Assembly: GCA_964472565.1 (NCBI GenBank)
Contig: CAYYNB010000057.1
Coordinates: 1 to 32,443, forward strand
DNA length: 32,443 nt
Source of the DNA: DATAMF01 sp964472565
GTDB lineage: Bacteria; Chloroflexota; Anaerolineae; Aggregatilineales; Aggregatilineaceae
Reading direction: 5' to 3'
Numbering within the stretch: the stretch's first letter is position 1; each line of letters begins with the position of its first letter. Both the position numbers and the translations under genes were made by a program. The notes beneath the pieces are model-generated. The model was not told the DNA's origin. It searched no databases and saw only the letters and a program-made list of their open reading frames with translations. Of the stretch, positions 23,451-31,230 are shown one piece after another.

Positions 23451-24665
23451 TCAGGCTCCGAACTTTTGCAGCCGTCCGGCATGCCCCAGCGCGAGCGGCA
23501 TGAGTTCCGCCGCCGGGAACTGGCCCAGCGCGCCGTACATCGCATCCCGTTCGCCGTAGGCTTCCACGCGGTCCGTCATGTGAACACCGGGTGCCCATAA
23601 CATCGTGGGGACGGGATGCCAGCTATGGGCTTTGTAGGCGGCAGGAGTCGAGTGGTCGCCCGTCACAATCAACACATTGGGGTTGAGAGCGAGCAGAATC
23701 GGCAGCGCCTGATCGACACCTTCGATTACCTTCACCTTCGCGTCAAAGTTGCCATCTTCGCCCCGACTGTCGGTGTATTTGATGTGGCAGAAGATGAAAT
23801 CGTACTGATCGTAGATTTCCGCGACCTTGCGGAATTCGTCTTCGGTGGTGTCGTGCGCGGTGGTCGGGATAATATCCATGCCGACCAAACGCGCCACACC
23901 CTTGTACATCGGGTAAACAGCGACACAAGCGGCTTTCAGCTTGTATACTTCGCTGTATTTGGGCAGGCCCGGTTCTTCGGCAAAACCACGCAGCGTACAC
24001 ATATTCGCGGGTTCGTGGCCCTTGAGCACCTTACGCGCTTCGGCCAGCCACTGATTGACCAGATCGGCTGTGTGCTGGGCTTTGGGGCTGCGCGCCTTTG
24101 CGGGGAGGGGCGCGAGGCCAACCTGCTGGGGATCGGTGTCGTCAATGTCGCCGCTCAAGCCTGCACCGCGAAAGACCATCGCAAAACGATATTCTTTGGC
24201 GATCTCAACATCAATATTAATGCCGGCAATCTTGATACTCTTGAGGACTTCGACGCGCTTGGCCCCTTCTTCGGTGGAAATGCGGCCCGCGCGACGATCT
24301 GTGATGATGCCGTTGTCGTCTACGGTGCAGAAATTGCCGCGAATTGCCACATCGCCAGGGTTGACTTCGAGGCCGATGCCGGTGGCTTCGAGCACACCGC
24401 GCCCGATCTCATAAACGAGCGGATCGTAGCCAAAAAGCGCCAGGTGGGCCGGGCCGCTGCCAGGAGCAACACCACGCGCTACCGGAATGGTCAGACCGCT
24501 GCTGCCCTCGTGTGCCAGACGATCCAGGTTCGGCGTATGGGCTGCTTCGAGTTCGGTTGGGCCACCCTGCTCACGGGGAAGCCCGCCGATACCATCCATG
24601 ACCAGCATGATAATTTTTCCACCTTTGTCTGTTGCCAGACGGCGGATGAGATCAAAATTAGCCAT
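23451..24665 (-). CDS. apgM: 2,3-bisphosphoglycerate-independent phosphoglycerate mutase, archaeal (apgM) type
   Basis: The protein is 404 aa, the size of archaeal-type iPGM (the classic GpmI is about 510). It interconverts 3- and 2-phosphoglycerate as a metal-dependent alkaline-phosphatase superfamily enzyme. Visible are the N-terminal metal site IIMLVMDGIGGLP (D24), HTPNLDRLA, the nucleophile serine in PGSGPAHLALFGYDP (S70), FRGAGLSGDIDDTDPQQ, DFIFCHIKYTDSRGEDG and the metal-binding VTGDHSTPAAYKAHSWHPVP. The ATG at 24665 is preceded by GAGAGG. A promoter candidate lies at 24734-24707. It is the second phosphoglycerate mutase in the window and is non-homologous to the dPGM-like enzyme at 1279-1884. 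Confidence 0.96.
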   Translation of the reverse strand: MANFDLIRRLATDKGGKIIMLVMDGIGGLPREQGGPTELEAAHTPNLDRLAHEGSSGLTIPVARGVAPGSGPAHLALFGYDPLVYEIGRGVLEATGIGLEVNPGDVAIRGNFCTVDDNGIITDRRAGRISTEEGAKRVEVLKSIKIAGINIDVEIAKEYRFAMVFRGAGLSGDIDDTDPQQVGLAPLPAKARSPKAQHTADLVNQWLAEARKVLKGHEPANMCTLRGFAEEPGLPKYSEVYKLKAACVAVYPMYKGVARLVGMDIIPTTAHDTTEDEFRKVAEIYDQYDFIFCHIKYTDSRGEDGNFDAKVKVIEGVDQALPILLALNPNVLIVTGDHSTPAAYKAHSWHPVPTMLWAPGVHMTDRVEAYGERDAMYGALGQFPAAELMPLALGHAGRLQKFGA

Positions 24666-24706
24666 GAGAATTTACCTCTCGTGCAATTTTAGAGAATTTG
24701 CCCCTA

Positions 24707-24734
24707 TTTGTAACACGCCGCGCCCAGACGTCAA
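24707..24734 (-). promoter_or_regulatory. Candidate promoter for apgM
   Basis: On the minus strand TTGACG (24734-24729), 16 bases, TACAAA (24712-24707). The -35 is strong and the -10 weak. Confidence 0.45.
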
Positions 24735-24769
24735 GTGACCAGTTACAGCAAATCGTAGGCGTAATGCTA

Positions 24770-24798
24770 TTGTGGGATGGGCGGGGACAGGCTAAAAT
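24770..24798 (+). promoter_or_regulatory. Promoter for yvcK
   Basis: TTGTGG (24770-24775), 17 bases, TAAAAT (24793-24798), about 55 bases before the yvcK ATG. It is divergent from the apgM promoter candidate. Confidence 0.6.
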
Positions 24799-24852
24799 CC
24801 GCTAGTGGTTGGGACTCGATGACCGGATTCAGCCAGAGTTTAAGGGTAATTG

Positions 24853-26172
24853 ATGCGTCGAAACGCACTCGTCAAATGGCTCACACCTGGTCTGCGAATC
24901 AAACGATGGTTGGCGCTGCTCCTCTTTGGAATCACAGTGCTGGCTATTGGTTTTGCTCAGGTGATCGTTTCTCTCTACGGTTCCAGCAATTTTTCCGGCA
25001 TATGGAAATTTGTAACGCTGCATTTTCTCCCTGTCTGGACCCGTGTGCTGCTGGCGGCGGTGATCGGCCTCAGCGCGATTATCTATTCGGTTTTTGAATT
25101 TAACAGATCCATTCTAGCTCCGTTTGCCTTGCGACGAGGCGAATCGTTGCTCGATTGGGCGTATGCGAAATCACGCCGCCAGCGCGGATTCAAAGTGGTT
25201 GCAATCGGCGGCGGATCCGGACTGCCTGCGGTTCTACGCGGTTTTAAAGCGTATACCAGCAACATCACGGCGGTGGTGACAGCAGCCGATGACGGCGGCA
25301 GTTCGGGCAAATTACGCCGCGAAATGGGTGTGCTGCCGCCGGGTGATCTGCGAAATAACATGGCGGCGCTGGCAAATGATGAAGACCTGCTGACGCAACT
25401 GTTCCAGTATCGTTTTGCTAACGGAGGGCTGGAAGGCCATAGTTTTGGTAATCTGTTTCTGACCGCGCTGGCCGATATTACCGGCAGCATGGACCGGGCG
25501 GTTGCTGAGGCGGGCCGCGTGCTGGCGATAGAGGGCCGGGTGCTGCCCTCCACCCTTCAGGACAATGTCACACTGGTGGCAGAGGTTCGTATGCCGGGCG
25601 AAAGCCGGCTGCGGCAGATTACTGGCGAATCGCAAATTCCGGAGTCCGGTGGTAAGATCGAGCGCGTCTTTTTGCAGCCGGATCAGGTGCGGGCCTATCC
25701 CGACGCCGTGCGGGCAATTTTGAGCGCAGACTTGATTGTGATCGGTCCGGGGAGTCTATTCACCAGTATTCTACCCAACCTGCTTGTGAGCGGCATTATC
25801 GAAGCCATTCGCGCCAGCAATGCGTATAAGGTGTATGTGTGTAATGTCGCCACGCAAGAGGGCGAAACGGACGAGTTTAGTGTAGCGGATCATGTACGGG
25901 CATTAGAGGCACATATTGGGCGGAAAGTATTTGATGCCGTCGTTGCTAACAATCACTACCCGACCCAAAATGCAGGCGAGCAAACCCGCTATGTGCAGCC
26001 CGGTTTGGATGCGGATGCCGTCCTACAGCGTTACACGATCCATATGGCCGACCTGACCGATTCAGAGCGGCCCTGGCGTCACGATCCCAAGAAGTTGGCA
26101 CAGGCGCTCCTGGCGCTGTATCAAAGCGCTACTCAAATGCCTGCGATAAACGGCGCGGCTGCGGCCAGCTAA
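24853..26172 (+). CDS. yvcK: YvcK/CofD-like gluconeogenesis factor with N-terminal membrane anchor
   Basis: The protein is 439 aa. YvcK-family proteins bind UDP-sugars and are needed for growth on gluconeogenic carbon sources and for normal wall synthesis and shape. Two membrane helices (about 19-41 and 62-80) precede the CofD-like domain, which starts FKVVAIGGGSGLPAVLRGFK (about 113) and continues with TAADDGGSSGKLRREMGVLPPGD, EGHSFGNLFLTAL, IGPGSLFTSILPNLLV and CNVATQEGETDEFSV. Bacillus YvcK is about 320 aa with no such anchor. The ATG at 24853 has AAGGG six bases upstream; the TTG just before is less likely. gapA follows 71 bases later, and a Ser/Thr kinase is encoded three genes on. Confidence 0.93.
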   Translation: MRRNALVKWLTPGLRIKRWLALLLFGITVLAIGFAQVIVSLYGSSNFSGIWKFVTLHFLPVWTRVLLAAVIGLSAIIYSVFEFNRSILAPFALRRGESLLDWAYAKSRRQRGFKVVAIGGGSGLPAVLRGFKAYTSNITAVVTAADDGGSSGKLRREMGVLPPGDLRNNMAALANDEDLLTQLFQYRFANGGLEGHSFGNLFLTALADITGSMDRAVAEAGRVLAIEGRVLPSTLQDNVTLVAEVRMPGESRLRQITGESQIPESGGKIERVFLQPDQVRAYPDAVRAILSADLIVIGPGSLFTSILPNLLVSGIIEAIRASNAYKVYVCNVATQEGETDEFSVADHVRALEAHIGRKVFDAVVANNHYPTQNAGEQTRYVQPGLDADAVLQRYTIHMADLTDSERPWRHDPKKLAQALLALYQSATQMPAINGAAAAS

Positions 26173-26200
26173 TCCAGCTCGCGCACATTTTTAAGTATCT

Positions 26201-26219
26201 GGATAGCTTGGGGCTATCC
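26201..26219 (+). other. Hairpin between yvcK and gapA
   Basis: GGATAGC (26201-26207) and GCTATCC (26213-26219) form seven perfect pairs with a TTGGG loop. No T-run follows. It lies 24 bases before the gapA start and may stabilise or process the mRNA. Confidence 0.5.
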
Positions 26220-26243
26220 CATCTATATAAGGAGTACGTTAAG

Positions 26244-27254
26244 ATGGCAGTTCGCGTAGGTATCAACGGTTTTGGCCGGATTGGTCGTCAGTTCCTGAAG
26301 GCCGCTCTGGAAAAGTATTCAAATGAAATCGAAGTAGTGGCCTTCAACGACCTCGATGTCGTGCCCACGATGGCGCACCTGCTCAAGTACGACTCGAACT
26401 ATGGGCGTTTTGATGGCGATGTGGAAGCAACCAGCGAAGGTATCAAGGTCAATGGTCAGCTTATTCGTGCTTACGCCGAAAAAGACCCCGCCAACCTCCC
26501 CTGGAAAGCCCTGGGCGTTGACATCGTGATCGAAAGCACGGGCAAGTTCACCAAAGCGGAATTGGCCGCGGTGCATATGACCGCCGGTGCAAAGAAGGTC
26601 ATCATCTCCGCCCCCGCGAAGGGCGAAGACATCACGATCGTGATGGGCGTGAATGATCACCTGTATGATCCCGCCAAGCACCATATCATCTCAAACGCTT
26701 CCTGCACCACCAACTGCCTCGCCCCGGCAGCGAAGATCGTACATGATAAGTTCGGCATCACCCGCGCGCTGATGACCACCATTCACGCTTATACCAACGA
26801 CCAGCGCATCCTGGACATGCCGCACAAAGACCTGCGTCGTGCCCGCGCCGCCGCGATGAGCATGATCCCAACCACCACCGGCGCTGCGAAAGCCGTTGCG
26901 CTCGTGATCCCTGATCTCAAGGGCAAATTCGACGGGCTGGCTGTGCGCGTCCCCACTTCCACCGTGTCGCTGGTGGACTTCGTTGCCAACGTGGAAAAAG
27001 AAGTCACCACCGAAGAACTGCGTCAGGCCTTCCGCGATGCCGCCAACGGCCCGATGAAGGGTATTCTGGGCGCGTCGGATGAGCCGCTGGTATCTATCGA
27101 CTTCAAGGGCGATCCGCGTTCAAGCATTGTGGACCTCGAATCCACGATGGCCTTCCAGGGCACGATGGTCAAGGTGATGTCCTGGTACGACAACGAGTGG
27201 GGTTATTCGGTCCGCACCGCTGACCTCGCCGCGCTGATCGGCAGCAAGATGTAA
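26244..27254 (+). CDS. gapA: Glyceraldehyde-3-phosphate dehydrogenase
   Basis: The protein is 336 aa. It converts glyceraldehyde-3-phosphate to 1,3-bisphosphoglycerate. The NAD loop is VRVGINGFGRIGRQFLKA. AFNDLDV supplies an aspartate after strand 2, which favours NAD over NADP. SNASCTTNCLAP contains the catalytic Cys154. MSWYDNEWGYSVRTADL closes the fold. The ATG at 26244 has AAGGAG nine bases before it; upstream in-frame codons belong to the hairpin leader. Codons are noticeably C-rich at third positions compared with the neighbours, consistent with high expression. First of gapA - pgk - kinase - tpiA. Confidence 0.97.
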   Translation: MAVRVGINGFGRIGRQFLKAALEKYSNEIEVVAFNDLDVVPTMAHLLKYDSNYGRFDGDVEATSEGIKVNGQLIRAYAEKDPANLPWKALGVDIVIESTGKFTKAELAAVHMTAGAKKVIISAPAKGEDITIVMGVNDHLYDPAKHHIISNASCTTNCLAPAAKIVHDKFGITRALMTTIHAYTNDQRILDMPHKDLRRARAAAMSMIPTTTGAAKAVALVIPDLKGKFDGLAVRVPTSTVSLVDFVANVEKEVTTEELRQAFRDAANGPMKGILGASDEPLVSIDFKGDPRSSIVDLESTMAFQGTMVKVMSWYDNEWGYSVRTADLAALIGSKM

Positions 27255-27294
27255 AGACCGGGTTTCACCACCCGCTATAGTTCGTTAGTGCGTC

Positions 27295-27322
27295 GGGGGC
27301 ACGGGCCGCAAGCCCTGCCCCC
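27295..27322 (+). other. Long GC-rich hairpin between gapA and pgk
   Basis: GGGGGCA (27295-27301) pairs with TGCCCCC (27316-27322), and GGGC (27303-27306) with GCCC (27312-27315), leaving one bulged C and a five-base loop. There is no T-run, so it more likely attenuates, protects or punctuates the gapA-pgk mRNA than stops it outright. Confidence 0.55.
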
Positions 27323-27347
27323 TTATGTTGAGTTGAGGAGACACCCT

Positions 27348-28526
27348 ATGAACAAAAAAACCGTGCGTGATATTGATCTGGCCGGAAAGCGTGTTCTGGC
27401 ACGTGTGGATTTCAACGTGCCCGTGCAGGAAGGCCAAGTCACAGATGATACCCGCATCCGTTCTGCTGTCCCGACCATCAAATATATTTTGGAACAAAAA
27501 CCCCGTTATCTTGCCCTGATGTCACACTTTGGCCGCCCGAAAGAAGGCCCTGATCCCAAGTATTCCCTGAAGCCAGTTGTGCCCGTTTTAGCCCAACTGT
27601 TGGGCGTAGAAGTGGCTTTTGTGGATGATACAGTAGGCGATAAGGTTAAGGATGCACTCGCCAAACTGCCCGAAGGCGGCGTGATTGTTCTGGAGAATAC
27701 CCGGTTTTATCCAAAGGAAACCAAAAACGACGAAGCGCTGTCCAAGCAACTTGCAGAGCTGGGCGACGTATTTGTTAATGATGCATTCGGTTCGGCCCAT
27801 CGCGCGCACTCCTCAACCGAAGGTGTGGCGCACTATCTGCCGGCTGTCGGCGGCTTTTTGATGGAAAAGGAACTGGAGTATCTGGCAACTGCCGTTGAAA
27901 GCCCGAAACGTCCGTTTGTGGCGATTCTCGGCGGCGCGAAAATTTCGGACAAGATCGGTGTGATCGAATCGCTGCTCGGCAAATGCGATAAACTGCTGAT
28001 CGGTGGCGGTATGGCGAACACCTTCTTTAAGGCGATGGGCTACGCGATGGGTGATTCCCTGGTCGAAGCTGAAGCGGTTGAGACCGCAAAAACCCTGGTC
28101 GAAAAGGGCGGGGCCAAGTTGGTCCTTCCTGAAGAAGTCGTGATTGCGGATGCGTTCGATAACAACGCCAACACCCGCGTGATCAAGGCTTCGGATGGTG
28201 TGCCGGATGGTTGGCGCGTGCTCGACATCGCGCCCGGCGCAGTGGAAGCCTTCCGCGATGTGCTGAAAGACGCACAAACTGTCGTTTGGAATGGCCCGAT
28301 GGGTGTGTTTGAGATGGCGAATTTCGCGAAAGGCACGTTTGCCATCGCTGAAATTCTGGCGGAGTCGAATGCTACGACCATTATCGGCGGTGGCGACTCG
28401 GTAGCAGCCGTCCAACAGGCGAATGTGGCGGATCGCATTTCGCACATTTCGACGGGCGGCGGCGCGAGCCTGGAACTGCTGGAAGGTAAGCAGCTCCCCG
28501 GCGTGGTTGCCCTGGCTGACAAGTAA
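27348..28526 (+). CDS. pgk: Phosphoglycerate kinase
   Basis: The protein is 392 aa, normal for the family. It transfers phosphate from 1,3-bisphosphoglycerate to ADP. Visible are the substrate site LARVDFNVPVQ, SHFGRPKEG, VLENTRFYPKETKND, FVNDAFGSAHRAHSST, the hinge AILGGAKISDKIGVIESL, WNGPMGVFEM, and the nucleotide loop IIGGGDSVAAVQQ, with ISTGGGASLELLEG near the C-terminus. The ATG at 27348 has GAGGAG six or seven bases upstream. It follows gapA, with a hairpin in the 93-base gap, and is followed by a hairpin at 28534-28568. Confidence 0.97.
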   Translation: MNKKTVRDIDLAGKRVLARVDFNVPVQEGQVTDDTRIRSAVPTIKYILEQKPRYLALMSHFGRPKEGPDPKYSLKPVVPVLAQLLGVEVAFVDDTVGDKVKDALAKLPEGGVIVLENTRFYPKETKNDEALSKQLAELGDVFVNDAFGSAHRAHSSTEGVAHYLPAVGGFLMEKELEYLATAVESPKRPFVAILGGAKISDKIGVIESLLGKCDKLLIGGGMANTFFKAMGYAMGDSLVEAEAVETAKTLVEKGGAKLVLPEEVVIADAFDNNANTRVIKASDGVPDGWRVLDIAPGAVEAFRDVLKDAQTVVWNGPMGVFEMANFAKGTFAIAEILAESNATTIIGGGDSVAAVQQANVADRISHISTGGGASLELLEGKQLPGVVALADK

Positions 28527-28533
28527 GCGCTTT

Positions 28534-28568
28534 ATTCCCCCTTCTGTGCCGCGTGCAGCGGGGGGAAT
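28534..28568 (+). terminator. Probable terminator after pgk
   Basis: ATTCCCCC (28534-28541) pairs with GGGGGAAT (28561-28568) over a 19-base loop that has some inner pairing. A T-run (ATTTTTA) begins about nine bases further on. Imperfect spacing makes this a probable rather than certain terminator. Confidence 0.5.
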
Positions 28569-28603
28569 TCATCAAATTTTTACAATTTGGTAGCACTTAG
28601 GTA

Positions 28604-28632
28604 TTCACGCGGCAACAAGGACGCTCTATACT
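28604..28632 (+). promoter_or_regulatory. Candidate promoter for the Ser/Thr kinase gene
   Basis: TTCACG (28604-28609), 17 bases, TATACT (28627-28632). It gives a short leader before the ATG at 28667 and suggests that the kinase and tpiA can be expressed apart from gapA-pgk. Confidence 0.55.
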
Positions 28633-28666
28633 TAAGATAAAATAGTGCGTCACTCAGGGATGATTT

Positions 28667-30433
28667 ATGACATTCACTATCGGGGATACGCTTGGCCCAT
28701 ACCGGATCATAGAGCAAATCGGCCAGGGTGGAATGGCAACGGTGTACAAAGCCTACCATGCCAATCTGGATCGTTATGTGGCAGTCAAAGTATTGCATCC
28801 TGCCTTCAAAGAGGATCCAAGCTTTTTTGAACGATTCAAACGTGAAGCTCAGATCGTTGCCAAGCTGGAACATCCCGCGATCATCCCGGTTTATGATTAT
28901 GCGGATAAAGACGGCCAGCCGTATCTCGTAATGAAATTCATCGAAGGCGAAACCCTCAAGGCTCGCCTTAAGCGCAAACCCCTGACGCTAACGGAAACGA
29001 TCACGATTTTTGAGTCTGTCGCCACTGGCCTCACCTATGCGCACAATCACGGCATTCTGCACCGCGACATCAAACCGTCGAATATCATGCTCGACAAAGA
29101 TGGGACGCCGTACATTGCCGACTTTGGGCTGGCGCGTATTGCCCAGGCAGGCGAATCCACGCTGAGCCAGGATATGATGCTGGGCACACCGCAGTATATC
29201 TCGCCAGAACAAGCGCAGGGTGTACGCGATCTCGGTCCCAGCACGGATGTCTATTCGTTGGGCATTGTGCTCTACGAGATCATTGTGGGCAAAGTGCCTT
29301 TCAGCGCCGATACACCCTTTGCAATTATCCACGACCACATTTATAAACCGCTGCCTATCCCGACTCAGCTTAATCCTGATGTGCCGCCGCAGATCGAAAA
29401 GGTTCTGCTCAAAGCGCTTAGCAAAATGCCGCAGGATCGTTTTCAGTCGGCGGTTGAACTGGTCGCAGCGTTCCGGCAAGCGGTTGAAGAGGCCGGGTTG
29501 ACGGAATTAAGTGTGGCGCGGTATCGTGCCGTTGTGCATTCCGAAGCCCCGACCTCGGCGACTGTCCCCCCCATAACCCCATCACCCACGCCAACCCCGG
29601 CCTATGTCGGAGTCCCGTCAGTGATGGCAACGCAATCGATCACCGATAGTGCTGCGCGGAGGGCTGCCCGCCGCCGCCGCCGTAATCTATGGATTCTGGG
29701 GGGGATCGGATCCCTGCTGTTGATCTGCCTGACCAGCCTCTTTATTCTGGTGCGCGCCCTGAGCGACCCCGACCTGCGCCCCTGGGATACCTCGAACGTG
29801 GAGGCGCGCGATCCCGATGAAAACGCCGTGCCATCAGATGGAGAGCCGCCGGTTGTCCCCCCCATGAGGGACCGACTGGCGGATATGCAAACGGGCTTCG
29901 CCAATGATCCGGCGAATGCGTTTAACCGGTTGGCTCAGGGGCTGGATGAAACAGGGGCCACAAGTGAACAAGTTGCCCAGTTGGGTAGTTATGCTGAGGC
30001 ACAAGGTTTTACAGAAATGGCAATCTGGCTCTACTTTACAGCGCTGAACACCAAGCCAGTTGATCCCGCCGTGCGGAATGAGGCCGGAGCCTATCTCTAC
30101 CACACGGCCCTCGACAGCCCCGCCGCCATGTTAGCCGCAGCGCAGATTTATAATGAACAGCAGCCTGATTCCGCAACTGTCCAGACCATTCTCGCTTTGG
30201 CCGTTATCCAGACTGAGCCGGAGCGCGCCCTGGTACGCCGCCAGGCGGGAAATTATCTGAACAACGCTATCGAAGCTGAATCACTGCCTGAAACGTATCT
30301 CGTCCGAGGGCTGTACTACCAGTTTGAAAATGACATGGCTAAAGCCAGAGATGACTGGCAAACTGCTGCTGATTTTGCCGATGCGCCCCAGTGGGTCGTT
30401 GATGAGGCAAATCGCTTATTGAATCAAGAATAA
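28667..30433 (+). CDS. Membrane Ser/Thr protein kinase (PknB/PrkC type) with C-terminal extracytoplasmic domain
   Basis: The protein is 588 aa. The cytoplasmic kinase domain (about 12-272) has the glycine loop IGQGGMATVYKAY, the ATP lysine K41 in VAVKVL, catalytic HRDIKPSNIML (D134), DFG at 152-154, and activation segment GTPQYISPEQAQG. A Pro/Thr-rich linker (about 290-320) and a basic stop-transfer stretch (RRAARRRRRN) lead into one helix (about 341-363). The outer 220 residues contain no PASTA repeats. They are helical and Ala-rich, with a TPR-like look (LNTKPVDPAVRNEAGAYLY; ALVRRQAGNYLNNAIEAES). All catalytic residues are intact. AGGGATG precedes the ATG. It lies between pgk and tpiA; tpiA starts 21 bases after its stop, so the two are probably co-transcribed. 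Confidence 0.95.
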   Translation: MTFTIGDTLGPYRIIEQIGQGGMATVYKAYHANLDRYVAVKVLHPAFKEDPSFFERFKREAQIVAKLEHPAIIPVYDYADKDGQPYLVMKFIEGETLKARLKRKPLTLTETITIFESVATGLTYAHNHGILHRDIKPSNIMLDKDGTPYIADFGLARIAQAGESTLSQDMMLGTPQYISPEQAQGVRDLGPSTDVYSLGIVLYEIIVGKVPFSADTPFAIIHDHIYKPLPIPTQLNPDVPPQIEKVLLKALSKMPQDRFQSAVELVAAFRQAVEEAGLTELSVARYRAVVHSEAPTSATVPPITPSPTPTPAYVGVPSVMATQSITDSAARRAARRRRRNLWILGGIGSLLLICLTSLFILVRALSDPDLRPWDTSNVEARDPDENAVPSDGEPPVVPPMRDRLADMQTGFANDPANAFNRLAQGLDETGATSEQVAQLGSYAEAQGFTEMAIWLYFTALNTKPVDPAVRNEAGAYLYHTALDSPAAMLAAAQIYNEQQPDSATVQTILALAVIQTEPERALVRRQAGNYLNNAIEAESLPETYLVRGLYYQFENDMAKARDDWQTAADFADAPQWVVDEANRLLNQE

Positions 30434-30454
30434 TCCAGGAAGGAAAATCACTTT

Positions 30455-31225
30455 ATGCGTACCCCGATTATCGCTGGCAACTGGAAAATGTATAAAACGG
30501 TTGCCGAAGCCGTTACTTTTGTGAATGCGGTCAAAGATCAATTAGCTCAATACAGCGCCGCTGAACGGGTTGTCTGCCCGCCCTATATCGCCCTGCCCGC
30601 CGTTGCCGACGCTTTAAAGGGCAGCGGAATTGGTGTTGGCGCACAGGATGTTCACTGGCAGGAAGAAGGCGCTTATACCAGCCAGGTTGCCCCCCGGATG
30701 CTCGAAGGGCTGGTCGAATATGTCATTATCGGTCACTCCGAAACCCGCCAGTATCAGGGCGTAACTGATGAAATGGTCAATAAGAAGGCGAAAGCCGCGC
30801 TCGCGCACAATCTGCGCCCGATCATCGCGGTGGGCGAAAGTCTCGAAATCAACGAAGCAGGCCAAACCAAAGACTTCGTAGGCCGCCAGATTCGCGCCGC
30901 TTTCGACGGCATCCCCGCCGCTGATCTGGCGCGTATTGTGATCGCTTACGAACCTATCTGGGCCATTGGCACCGGCAAAAACGCCAGCAGCCAGATCGCC
31001 AACGACATCGGCGGCCTGATTCGTGGTATTATTGCTGAACTGTACGGTCAAGCGCAGGCTGAGGCCATGCGGATTCAGTACGGCGGCAGCGTAAAGCCGG
31101 AAAATATGGTTGAATATATGCAGCAACCGCACGTTGATGGCGCGCTGGTTGGTGGTGCATCACTTAAACCCGATTCATTCATCTCGCTCGTTCGTCTTGC
31201 TGTTGAGGCAAAAGGATTGAGTTAG
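30455..31225 (+). CDS. tpiA: Triosephosphate isomerase
   Basis: The protein is 256 aa. It interconverts dihydroxyacetone phosphate and glyceraldehyde-3-phosphate. Catalytic residues are visible: the lysine in AGNWKMYK (K11), H94 in IIGHSETRQY, and E166 in VIAYEPIWAIGTGKNA, with flexible loop 6 following. IQYGGSVKPENM and DGALVGGASLK form the phosphate-binding end. GGAAGGAAA lies before the ATG at 30455. It is separated from the kinase gene by 21 bases and from the next gene by five, so all three are probably in one transcript. Confidence 0.97.
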   Translation: MRTPIIAGNWKMYKTVAEAVTFVNAVKDQLAQYSAAERVVCPPYIALPAVADALKGSGIGVGAQDVHWQEEGAYTSQVAPRMLEGLVEYVIIGHSETRQYQGVTDEMVNKKAKAALAHNLRPIIAVGESLEINEAGQTKDFVGRQIRAAFDGIPAADLARIVIAYEPIWAIGTGKNASSQIANDIGGLIRGIIAELYGQAQAEAMRIQYGGSVKPENMVEYMQQPHVDGALVGGASLKPDSFISLVRLAVEAKGLS

Positions 31226-31230
31226 GGGTA

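Noticed and set aside
23616..24692. Open frame of 358 codons on the plus strand.
   Set aside because: Antisense to almost all of apgM, whose motifs are complete; Gly/Asp/Val-rich composition of a reverse shadow.
27813..28445. Open frame of 210 codons on the minus strand.
   Set aside because: Antisense to pgk, with no motif or start signal.
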